Of a stretch of 64,000 nucleotides of DNA, positions 34,418-44,684 are shown piece by piece. The stretch spans positions 187,787,948 through 187,851,947 of the forward strand of contig NC_134082.1 of NCBI RefSeq assembly GCF_000715075.1. Direction: 5' to 3'. The notes beneath the pieces were generated by a model, which was not told the DNA's origin, ran no database searches, and was given only the letters and a program-made list of their open reading frames with translations. This DNA is from Nicotiana tabacum. Taxonomy: Eukaryota; Streptophyta; Magnoliopsida; Solanales; Solanaceae. The first letter of the stretch is position 1. Each line of letters begins with the position of its first letter. The translations under genes and the position numbers were made by a program.

Positions 34418-35154
34418 CTTGCTTTAATATATATATAGATTTTCAAAGGTTTAATTCTAGTCTTTTATTAATTGTAGGTAAATATTAACTCATTAATAAT
34501 ATTCTTCTTGATATTGTTGGAATTGAAAATATGAAGGGTACGGCATCTTTATTAATGAAGGATTGGGGAGATTGGCAGAATAAACGTGGAAAAGATTTTG
34601 TGATTTAGTTGCTAATTTTGGGTCGTTGGTGATTATTCGTTCTTTTTAATAATTTATATATATGGTAAAAGTTTATTTAATTTTAAAGTCCTAAATATTG
34701 TAACTTCATACTTATTTCAAAAAGGAATAATTTAATAAGAATGATTTTAGTTTTTTTCAAAGTCCTAAATATTAAGAAATAATCAAATGACTATTTTATC
34801 CAGTGTGAACTCTATTTTAAAAAAGTAAAAACACGAATTATATTTCGCTAAAAGTATGGTGCCCACTTTGTGCGTGTTCCCCTTGTCAATAAGTAAATAA
34901 CTTCTTTAAAAATTACATAAATAATATTAAACAATGTTTTGATTTAAAATAAAAAATAAAATAAAATGTATAACTTTCTATATATATTGATCTTATATTC
35001 AACGCAATGAAAGTCCTTATAGTTTTATAAGAATATCTTACGATAATTATTGTTATTTTATGCATTGGTAATGATCAAATAATTAAAATTAATTATTTTT
35101 ATCATGACGAGGTTGGCCTGAAAAAAATTGATATGTGAAAATAAAAATGTTAAA

Positions 35155-35211
<57 letters not shown>

Positions 35212-36300
35212 AAGCTTTCATTTATTAAAATATTTGCAAAAAGAAAAAGATAATTATCGACAACTCATGTAGAATCAATTTTTTCTTCTATTATTTTATC
35301 TTTATTGTTTTAAGTTTGCATAAATTAATAAAAAATAATAATTGATTGTATGTTGTTTTATAATTAGTGAGTAGATTCTACACATTGAGAATAAATGATG
35401 TTTGGAAGTCGAAATAATTATTGAGTGTAGTTTCAACTATTATACAAAAGTTCAATAGATAAAATTTAGTTGATTTCAAAATTATAGATATTAAAAAATT
35501 AACATGAAAGATATTATAGATGTGTTACACACTTCAAATAAGTAAATAATTTATTTAATATTTAAAATATTAGAATTTTGTATATAGTTATAATAAAGAG
35601 TTGTTTAATAACTAAAATTTTAGTTGATTTAAAAGTTTTAAATATTAAATTATAACTTTATCCAGTGGCTAAGTTAAGAGTATTTTACTTTGTTTTTCAA
35701 CTGCACTGAATTGTATACTATTTATTTTTCATTATTTTTTTGTATAGTTGTCGAGTATTATTTCAAAACTTCGATTTTAAGTTTTTCATAGTACTCATGA
35801 TTTTTAGATGGTTAGAATGGGCTAAAGTTATAGATAGAAAAGAAAACTACAATTAATTACATAAGTATATTTTCAAGTAAATAATAATATAAATTGATGT
35901 ATATAGAGTAGTTTAAATATTTTATTGGAAGAAAAGTGTACTATATTGAAATGGAGCTCTGCACGTTCCTAAAATATTCTATGCACGTAGAATAAGAAGA
36001 AGGAAATTATAAACTAATTATTTGATTTTTATAGGGTAAATTTAATTGATTTTGATGTCCTAAATATTATGATTTTCTGTGTAAGAAAAACTTTAATAAG
36101 TAAAGTTTTAATTGACTTCAAAATTGTAAATATTATGGGAATAATTAAATGACTATTTTGTCTAGTGCGAACTCTCTTTTAAAAGGGTAAAAAAGACGAA
36201 CGACATTTCGCTAAGGGCCTTCGTGCTTTTAATATAGTATATATAGATTTATTTTCTCAATAGTCACGTTCTTCCAAAAATTTTGCAACGGTTACATCAA
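34418..36300. other. AT-rich noncoding region with dispersed related segments
   Basis: It contains a 50-bp (TA)n at 35159-35209 and two related ~200-bp segments (about 34,680-34,880 and 36,045-36,246). These share aaatgactattttgtc, a gtgaactctattttaaaa-like word and atttcgcta. The second ends in gtgcttttaatatagtatat followed by atagat, which on the minus strand resembles a Helitron-type 5' end beginning TC. Identity uncertain; no coding sequence. Confidence 0.35.
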
Positions 36301-37105
36301 TCAATTAATACTAATAAGTGCAACTTCTAAGGATGCCAGAATATGAACGGCCACAAGTTACGACAATTATCAATATAATTGTGGATTAAAGTAGTAAAGC
36401 AATATAGAAACTCTTCCTCTTCACAATTGATGTTTCACCCTTTTTCCTCTTCACAATACTCCAAGGAACATAAGTATATCCAGAAAAGTTTTTTTTTTTT
36501 TAAAACCAGCTACATGTTTGTTTCTTCTATAGTACAAATTACTTTTTGCTTCATTGTTACTTGTGATTCATCTTATGCCGGTATTGAGTTTGTGATTATT
36601 CTTCTTTTTTGGGTCAACTGCCTATTATTTGTAGGACAAAGCAATATTTTTCCTTCTTTTTATGATAAGATAAAAATATTTTTAAACTTACAGAATTATG
36701 TTATCTTTATGTGTTTTGATTCTTCTAGAGATATATTTTGTGATAATGCTATTAGCTCTGTTGAATCTATGTTTCATTTTCTTCATTGAATTGTATTGCC
36801 TATTATTTACTTTTTGTTTTGCTGGTTCCGATACAAATAATCAGAGCAAATATTCTGAAGAGTACTATTCTGTTTTTCTTATAAAGTTTGATTTTTTCTA
36901 CAAATATTGTGATAGTTCTAACATTTTTGTATTATTTTGTTAGGAGGCAAAAGAAGTCCTGCCTCTAAGCAAAGACGACCACTTCTCAGAGTCAGTCTTT
37001 TGTTACAGCTTTTGTCCTAGAATTTTTCTTTTGATCAATTTTTATAGTGTCACTAACTGTGCTTTCATACTAATTGTTGAACCTCAACACATTGCAGGAG
37101 AGTGG
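36301..37105. other. AT-rich region left of the solo LTR, no gene recognised
   Basis: The longest frame (about 136 codons from 36,379) is rich in Phe, Ser and Ile, matches no family I know and looks like noncoding T-rich DNA. A splice-acceptor-like attgcag at 37,092-37,098 and a short purine-rich stretch at 36,950-37,000 hint at decayed exon/intron sequence, perhaps Helitron cargo, but I cannot support a gene. Confidence 0.3.
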
Positions 37106-39587
37106 TGTCACGCCCCTTTTTTCACCTCTTCACTTAACCCCTCTAAAAATAAATAAAGGATTGTAAAGCTCGAAAAGGGTTTCAATTATGAAAGTGACAA
37201 AATTTGTATTCAAAAGGATTCTTCTCGGAGTTGCCACCTAACATTGATTTCGGTGTGCCAGGTCACCATTTTTTAAAAATGATTTCTGCCTTTTAAAACA
37301 CTTTAGACTCCCAAAACTAAGTCTGCACCAGAGTTCAAGGTAAGGGGGTTCATTTGACTAGGGGAGAAGGTGTTAAGCATTCCCCTGAGTCCCGTGAAAG
37401 TCACGATTGCGTACTCGATCTAGTTGGCTTTTAGAATATTCAAATTGAGGCAAAACACACAAAATGAGATAAACACACAAGAGGCTCGAGGTCGTCCCTA
37501 CCTAATAAAAGAGAAATGAAAAATGAAAAATAAAATAAAAATACTACAAGTTCTACTTTCGGCCTCCAAATACAAATGCTTCGAGGCATACCCCGGATAA
37601 AAATATATACAAATTTCGCAGGGCATTCCCCAGATAATAAACTAAAGGAACAACCTCTCGCCTCGAAAACTAATAAAGCGTCCTAATATTGCCTACCCAA
37701 GTGGTCGGCCTAAACATGCTACTAGCGGGCCAATTAAATAAAATAAAACACGCGCAATAAGAATATTTCTTTTCGTTGTCTTTTAATATTTAAGCCCCGA
37801 TCCCAAGTCAATTTAAACCAACTATGCCACAACTGAGCTGCAAGATTCCTTAACGCTCTTTCAACTTAAATCAAAACCAACTTACTTTGCCATATTTATT
37901 TAACAAACTAAGTCAATAAGAGACAAATTAACTTATCTACATGGGGACAAGAAATGGACTAACGCACTAAAAGATTTAAAGAAATTTTACCAAATCATAA
38001 TAGGATGCCATTCTAACGTATTTTCAATACCAAAAATGTTTAACTAATAAACATCAATTCTCCAAATAAATCTAATAAACGTTAACAATTCATACTCAAC
38101 CCAAAGTTGGAAAATCCACCACTGATATATTGAAAGCTTAAATTCTAGTTTTAAAAGGAAAGATGCAGAATACTAACACCAAATATTAATACTACTGATT
38201 TAAGTATGTGACTATAAAAGAAATTGATTATTCCCTTTAAGGTGAAACCTCAAGCTTAGTTCAAATGAAGATGCATCATAGACCAACGAACACTAAAATC
38301 AAGTAATCAACACCATTTTCTACAAAAAAAAAAGTAATTACAACTAAGTGAGTCTAAGATTCCTAGCCCCAAATTGCAACGATACAAAACTTCTTCTATG
38401 AACATGTATCATGGAGAATTCATCATCATACGCAAAATAACATGGCAAAAAGAGAGATCAAACACAATAAGAGAGGGAAGTTTAGAGGGACCTGTTGGAG
38501 TTCTTTCAATAGATTAAAAACCGGCAAATACAGAAAGTTTGGCTCCACAAATTCAACTGAGAGGACAACGATGAGAGACGGGCAGAAATCGCGAATTCAA
38601 AATTGACACCTCGAACGGCAACCTCGGCTCTCAAAAAACTTCGCTCAATCAAACTCCATAGTTGGGAGCCAGAATCACGGAGAAAGAAGCTAAAGTGTTT
38701 GTGTTTTGTTTTTTTATTTTCGAAGTTAACAGTGAAAAATTTCTTAAGATCAGTAGCTTTTCGTTTCCAGCAGAAACTTTTCCGGCGTCGATTGGCTGCT
38801 ATATTGGAAGTTGAGATGACAAGCGAGAAGCTGGCTGCATATGGGACGTAGTGAGCGACGCAATTTTGGTGGGGTAGTGCTGCCGCTAGTTCTTCGCCGA
38901 GGTTGGTGGCATGTGGAGTGAGGTCGGTAAGCAGCAGCGGCTGCTGGTTTTGTTAAGGGAAAAGGGTGGTCGTCGCTGGATGCTTAGAGAGGGTGAAGTT
39001 GGCGGCGGGAATGGCGGAGATGAAGATCTAAGGCTGCCTTTTTTGTGTATACTAGGTTCTAAGTTCTTGGAGAATAGGGTCAGGGGTGGGGGCGCCGATT
39101 GCTTCTAGACCCTTGTCCAAGTGAAAGAGATCCATGAAATGGGAGGATATCTTAGGTATTAGGGTTAGGCTAATAGGTCAATTGGGCCAAACATATTGGG
39201 CTTGGTGAATTGAGTTATAAATTTGACTTTTAATTTCATAATTCTGGCAATTTGACTAAAAATATTATTTTTTTTCTAAGATAATACAATAAAAATGTAA
39301 AATTAATCCTAATTAACTACAACAACTATATTATGACATGAAACTATTTTTGATATTTTCAAGGATTATGCTAAAAATGAAAATGGATTAACAATAATAT
39401 TTTTCTAATAATATCTAATACCTTAATTAAATAGAGAAAAATGAAACTATTTTTGTATTTTTCAATTTTGTGATAAGCATAAAGTAAAAGAGTTAAAACT
39501 AGTTAAAATAACGATATAAGACCTAAACTAAATATTTAAACGCTAAAAGATAAAATATCGGGGAGGATAAAAAATTACATGTCTACA
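37106..39587 (-). mobile_element. Solo LTR of the Tat-type family (2,482 bp)
   Basis: On the minus strand it begins TGTAGACATG, the same start as the LTR at 2720, and ends ...GGGGCGTGACA. Flanks are AGTGG (37101-37105) and AGTAG (39588-39592), a 5-bp target duplication with one change. No polypurine tract or primer site adjoins either end, so it is a solo LTR left by LTR-LTR recombination. The conserved U5-side block (ggggagaaggtgttaagcat at about 37,362) matches the LTRs of elements 1 and D. Open frames inside (38,603-39,108) are in LTR leader sequence and are not genes. Confidence 0.85.
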
Positions 39588-40611
39588 AGTAGTGACATCT
39601 AATAAACTTATGACTGAATTAATGAACTTTATACATGACATGTTGCATAAAAAACCTCAATCTATATTAGAAATGGCGGAAAACAAAAAGAAGACATTCT
39701 CTGTGATGTCTCTATTATTTGTTTTCTATAGTATTTGGCATTCAATGTCAAAATTGTCAAAGTATGTTTTGAGTATTCCTGAGATGATTTTTCTTCTTTC
39801 TCTTATTTTTCCGGACCTGCCTAGGGTAGAAAATTATTTTACAGTTTCATTTTGATGAATTTTGTGAATAGGTAAGAGGGAGCAAAATGAGAACAAGAGG
39901 AAAAGAATCATAAAAGAAGTAATGTGAGAAAAAAAGGAAGAAGAAAAGGGAAGTAATGCGACTTTTATGATATACACATTTGACTGGTCACAGAGTTTAA
40001 GAAAAGAGAGAAGACTTTTGAACTTGTGGTGTAAAATGAAGCACATATATTTTGTGTGGCTATAAGTCATTGCATAAAGGTAAATTGTTTCCAAATAAGG
40101 AAAGAGGTCATTCTTTTTGGCACAGACCCAAAAGAAAATAGGTTCACATAAATTGAAACGGAGGAAGTAGTAGCTTATTTTGGGGATGGGGAATGGGGAA
40201 TATGACAGGTTATGAATAAAGTGGAAAAGACAAATTAACAAGAAAAGAAATTTTTTAAAACAGATAAAGAATAGGGAAAAGGTCTTCTATTTTGTTTTCC
40301 TTTTGTTATTAGTTTTTTTTCCCTTTACATTTCATGTTTCTTTTATTTAAATAGAAGAGCTTTACAAAGAAAAAAGAAACAGTTTTACTACTATTTAATG
40401 ACAATTACCTGTATTCATGCTTCTAATATATAACCCCCCTCCTCCCCACACACACTCACACACACTATATATATATTAATTAGAAAAATACTAAGTTGTG
40501 ATTACACCAATATGTATTATATTTTGTATGCATATATATAAAGAATTTTTTCTCTTCCCATTTACTAAAATTTGTAATAAATAACTTTTAAATTAGTGAA
40601 TTTTGTGTAAT
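39588..40611. other. AT-rich noncoding region, probable Helitron interior
   Basis: Continuation of the sequence interrupted by the solo LTR. Frames here are short and low in complexity. It ends at a Helitron-type 3' terminus, so it is probably part of a non-autonomous or decayed Helitron. Confidence 0.35.
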
Positions 40612-40638
40612 CGCGCGAAGCGCGAAAAGTTTTCCTAG
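40612..40638 (+). mobile_element. Helitron-type 3' terminus
   Basis: A stem of CGCGC/GCGCG with loop GAA (40612-40624), then aaaagttttc and CTAG at 40635-40638 followed by T. Plant Helitrons end in a short GC hairpin about 10-12 nt before a CTRR end and insert between A and T. This fits. The 5' end (TC...) was not located; it may lie left of the solo LTR. Confidence 0.65.
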
Positions 40639-41799
40639 TTATGTCTTATAATTAGACAATAGACATCGCCGACTATTTTTTCCTCTTCCAATCCTGGAAG
40701 AACTCAATCATCTACCCCCACTTTGCCAACAATTATGACTATTCCTTGTGATTCATCTTGCAAGGTTTATTTTTCGGACTATATGTAAAATATTATTTAT
40801 TTTTTGTGGATTATAATTCAAATATTTTACAATGTCATTGATTTATTTTGGTGATTTCGGGTATATTAAGTTTTTCAAGGGTGATATTTTGACCAAATTT
40901 TGCTTCTTTGCTGGTACGTCAAATATAGAATACTTCGGAAAAATATTCTCTGCAGAATTATATGTAGCATGAATCTATCAGTAAATTTTGGGTTGTTTAA
41001 TTAGGATGTTTACCTTCAAACACTGTGATTCCAAAAGGTAATTGTCCTATAACTTGATGCTTTTTTGCAAGCTCTTAATGATAGTGCTTGTACACTTATT
41101 AATTAGTACTCATATTTTTGGAAAAATTTGCCTCTGTTAAAATATTTTTAATTAGTTGGTAAAATTTCCTTTACATTTTTTTCTGCACTTCGGCAATGAG
41201 TTTGATTTTTAAACTTCCACTTATTTGAATTCACCCATTGATCTTAATCGATACAAATTTTAGAATTACATATAAGCCAACATATTTTTCCTATTGGTTC
41301 GAACTTCTACACAAAAACATACAAAAATCAACAAACTAAATTACACTATGGATCGGAATATCCAAAGGACTTCACATATAGGGTAGGATTTCTTCCTCTC
41401 TTGACTTAGCTAGAATGAACAACTTATCATTTTCAGGAATTTATATTTGATTGTTTTATAACTAATATCTATGTCATTTACAATTTTGTATTCACTGATA
41501 AGGGGTACACATGCAACACGCGTAATCGAAGACTAGTATCAATAAAAGAACCACAAAGAGATTTATAGTATAGTGGTATCGATACAAGTCTTCTACACTA
41601 GAATTGGGTACGCTTCTTATATTTCCTACTTCCTCAATGTAATCAGTTACCATTTTTTTTGTACATATAGAGTTCATTAAGTAATGGCTAAACAATATAA
41701 TATATCAAAAAAGAATCAAATATAAATTAGTTTGGATTAATTAAATTATTTTAATTTGATTTAAAACTCAAGAAAATAACATTTAATATTAGTAATAAG
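40639..41799. other. AT-rich noncoding region
   Basis: About 1.1 kb without recognisable genes or repeats. Confidence 0.4.
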
Positions 41800-42038
41800 T
41801 TTTTTTTTTTTTTGGAATCCCAGGAAGACCTGCAGTCGCTACAGCCTCTGCCCTTCGAGTTAGCACTCTGAGTAAATCCTCCACTGTGTAATAGCCAGCA
41901 AACTACACAGGAAATGTAAACCGCATTAGGCAAGTCTTGTGCAACAGGCTCGACCCAAAAAGGCATTGAGGGGTTCGATCCCAGATCAACTGTATGGATG
42001 ACTGCCCTCCAAACCAACCAAGCCATCCCGAATGGGAC
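41800..42038 (-). mobile_element. tRNA-derived SINE with 9-bp target duplication
   Basis: Read on the minus strand it starts tcccattcgggatggcttgg, with box A-like GATGGCTTGGTTGGT and, about 45 nt on, box B-like GGGATCGAACCCC, the internal RNA polymerase III promoter of a tRNA-derived SINE. A body follows, then a 3' poly(A) of 14 (poly(T) at 41800-41813). It is flanked by the perfect direct repeat TAGTAATAA (41790-41798 and 42039-42047). About 240 bp is normal for Solanaceae SINEs. The open frame across it is not a gene. Confidence 0.85.
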
Positions 42039-42470
42039 TAGTAATAACATTGCACTTTTCACAAGTTAGCTTGGGCCAATTCAAGAAGTATTATTTGGTA
42101 AGAAAAAACATAAAACATCTTAACATTGTCGATCTTCATTTTGTGATTAATGCCAAAATGTCAATTTTGCCTTTTTTTTTTTCCTTTTTGCTAATTTTGA
42201 TTAATTACTTTAAGTTATATGTCAATATTAAATCCTAAAATATGAATAATTAGCTCTAATTTGTTAATTTCCTTGTACACACAAAAAAAATAAAGAAATT
42301 AGGAGAGTAAAGGAAACTAAAAGGAAGCTAAGCTCTAAAATTTTCCATTCTTCATGTCATTATTTTCGTCAAAAATGGAAAAAAAGATACTTGCCCTTTT
42401 CCAAATCTAACATGGATTATGTAGATTCCCGTTTCACTCCCAACTGCAAAGGAAAAGTTTTCCATATTTT

Positions 42471-43722
42471 CAATGGCGGCTCTATAAAATTAATGGCCTA
42501 AAGCGAAATTTAATAAGAGACCGTATACTTTTTTATTAGTACATATACACACATATGCAGAAAAAAGATAGTGTTGCCATTTTTTCATACTTGTTATTTA
42601 TATTATAACATGCTTAAATGATAAGACATTTAACTTCACATGGTAGTATTGTCATTTATATTAGTAAGAGGTAATTTAAATAAATTGGATGTAAGACATG
42701 TTTTTTCAATATGTACCTTTGATATTATTGTAAAAAATATAGTTACTAATATGAAGATCTAATTAATTTAATTCAAAGTTCTAAAATATTTTTAGTATCA
42801 AAGAGTAGATAGTCTTTCTTTCTTGCAAACTTTAATATTGTCTAACTTGAAATAAAATCATAAAATCCATTATTAAAAAATTTTGGGGACCTAAATTAAA
42901 GCTTTACTAGTCTCCTAATCGAGCCACATGTCCACCCCTCTGCTATTCTCAATCAAATTTTATAGAGTCTCAAATAAGATAAGACAACAATCAGTGGATG
43001 TGTTATTTGGTTACCAAATGTGAATGAAGCTAGTTGAATAACACGTTCATTTGCAGTGGTCTATAAATAATTGTTGATCATTAATGAGGGCGATTCAACG
43101 GAACTGGTGGCTTAAAACTAAAATATATTAAAAGATCCTGAAATTTCTTTCATAAAATCCATATAATATTGAGACAAAAAAAGTGGTGAGAGAACAACAT
43201 ATAATATGGGGGTTAGGCGTAAGTCATATGGTATTGAACTCCCTATAAAAATACATATAGCATTAAATGATTTGGTAAAAGGATTGAACATATTATCGAT
43301 CGTGTTTTGAACCTTATGATACTTGTCTCTGGATTTCTTAATTAAAAAAATTAGATATAAAAGAACTTGCTTACTGATATGTGGATCAATCAAATGTGAC
43401 AAAAAGGAATAGCTAATTTAGAGAATTTGATTTAAAACTAGAAAGTAAAAAATATGAAAAAAGAAAGAAAGAAAAATAGAATTGATGAGAAGATAAATAT
43501 ACTATTATTTAATTTAGTGAGAGAAAAGTTTTATCCTCTTTAACTCATTCAATCCTACCAAATTTAAATAAATATTAGAATTTAAAATATTTTATCAATA
43601 ATTGTATAAATATAAATTACATATATTATATAATGATATAGTAGTACTTTATATTTTTGGGGCCTTAAATATTTGGGGGCCTAAGGCAAAGCTTCACTTG
43701 CCCTACCCTAGAGCCACCCTTG
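42471..43722. mobile_element. Non-autonomous hAT-type DNA transposon (1,252 bp)
   Basis: Ends are imperfect terminal inverted repeats: left CAATGGCGGCTCTA, right (complement) CAAGGGTGGCTCTA, 12 of 14 matching and close to the CAGGGGCGG type of hAT ends. The flanks are a perfect 8-bp direct repeat CATATTTT (42463-42470 and 43723-43730), the hAT target-duplication length. No transposase frame is visible inside, so it depends on a partner. It sits 73 bp upstream of the TATA box of the broken SKP1-like copy. Confidence 0.85.
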
Positions 43723-43795
43723 CATATTTTATAGTAGTAATTCTTTTCCCCTTACTACTTCCTACTTCAACGAGGAAACTGAAAGCCTCAAACTC

Positions 43796-43802
43796 TATAA
43801 AA
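43796..43802 (+). promoter_or_regulatory. TATA box of upstream SKP1-like copy
   Basis: TATAAAA in actctataaaaacacacc, 116 bp before the ATG at 43912. The intact copy has the same box in the same context (ctctataaaaacaaacc), and the flanks agree closely (cctacttcaac upstream, catgcattgaaa downstream). The promoter was therefore duplicated with the gene. Confidence 0.7.
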
Positions 43803-43911
43803 ACACACCAAAGCCATTCAATTCTCATGCATTGAAAATCATTCAAAGCTCTCTCATATTCTTTCTCATTAATCTCAACAAAACACTCCTTTTCTATTTT
43901 TCATCTTCACA

Positions 43912-44684
43912 ATGTCTTCCAAAAAGCTCTTGGTCTTAAAGACAAGCGACGGCGAGGAATTCGAACTCGACAAGACAGTGGCCATGAGGTCAGAAGCCAT
44001 TACAAATGAAGAAATTTAGAATAAGGATGATTTAGAAGTTGAGAATGCTTCTGCTTACCTTCACACTTAGAGTTACATGATGTATATATACATCTTGACA
44101 AGAGTTCCTTCTAGCTAATATTTAGCTATTGTATCTCTATCTACCAGTGATTATGTTAATCACAACTACATGTATATGCTGTCTTATATCTCTTAGAAGT
44201 TATCCTTCCACAATATAAGGCTAGTAGGATAGTTATATACAAACACTACATAATATATGACGGCTAGGAATAGAGTTTAAAGGAGTCCTAGGTTATACCC
44301 AATACCAAATTATACGGTTGTCTCACAAAAAACATGGTGGAAGATGACTGCGCTTCAAACACCATTCCTCTGCCTAAAGTCGACAGCAAAACAATGACCA
44401 AAGTGATTGAATACTGGAAAAGACACTCCGAGGAAGGCGACGAGTTGAAGGATTTTGACAAGAATTATGTGAAGGTGCTGAATTACACGGAGTTGTATGA
44501 TCTAATTTTAGCTGCTAATTATCTTAATGATAAGGAGCTATTGGATATATTGTGTCAAGAAACTGCTGATAGGATGAAAGGGAAGACGCCAGAGGAAATA
44601 CGTAAAGCATTTAATATCAAGAATGATTTTACCCCTGAAGAAGAGGAGCAAATCCGTCAAGAGAATGCTTGGGCCTACGCTTGA
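43912..44684 (+). pseudogene. SKP1-like gene, upstream tandem copy, disrupted
   Basis: The first exon-like part (43912-44001, from [23 protein letters not shown]) matches the intact copy up to EAI. A solo LTR (44007-44327) then interrupts it and an in-frame stop at 44018-44020 ends translation after about 35 codons. The remainder (44333-44684) resumes as [20 protein letters not shown] to the C-terminal ENAWAYA and TGA, open throughout. Compared with the intact copy it also lacks 9 bp ([10 protein letters not shown] against [13 protein letters not shown]). An internal ATG (44334) could give a 116-residue protein without the N-terminal strand of the POZ-like fold. SKP1 proteins link F-box proteins to CUL1 in SCF ubiquitin ligases; this copy is very likely inactive. 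Confidence 0.85.
44007..44327 (-). mobile_element. Solo LTR (321 bp) inside the SKP1-like copy
   Basis: On the minus strand it reads TGTGAGACAACCG...AATTTCTTCA, with TG...CA ends. Flanks are ACAAA (44002-44006) and AAAAA (44328-44332), a 5-bp target duplication with one change; removing one flank and the insert restores the SKP1 frame seen in the intact copy. A tgtatatatacatc segment near one end resembles a Ty1/Copia LTR. Superfamily and orientation are inferred. Confidence 0.85.

Noticed and set aside
36379..36943. 136- and 81-codon frames
   Set aside because: Phe/Leu/Ser-rich translation of T-rich DNA; overlapping frames with no family resemblance and no promoter evidence.
38603..39108. 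Two frames that look like small basic proteins
   Set aside because: They fall inside the solo LTR and correspond to its GC-richer leader region, as in the LTR at 2,720-5,375.
41751..42062. 103-codon minus-strand frame; also a tRNA gene at the box B-like sequence
   Set aside because: The frame crosses a SINE. The tRNA-like part has only the pol III boxes and no complete cloverleaf.
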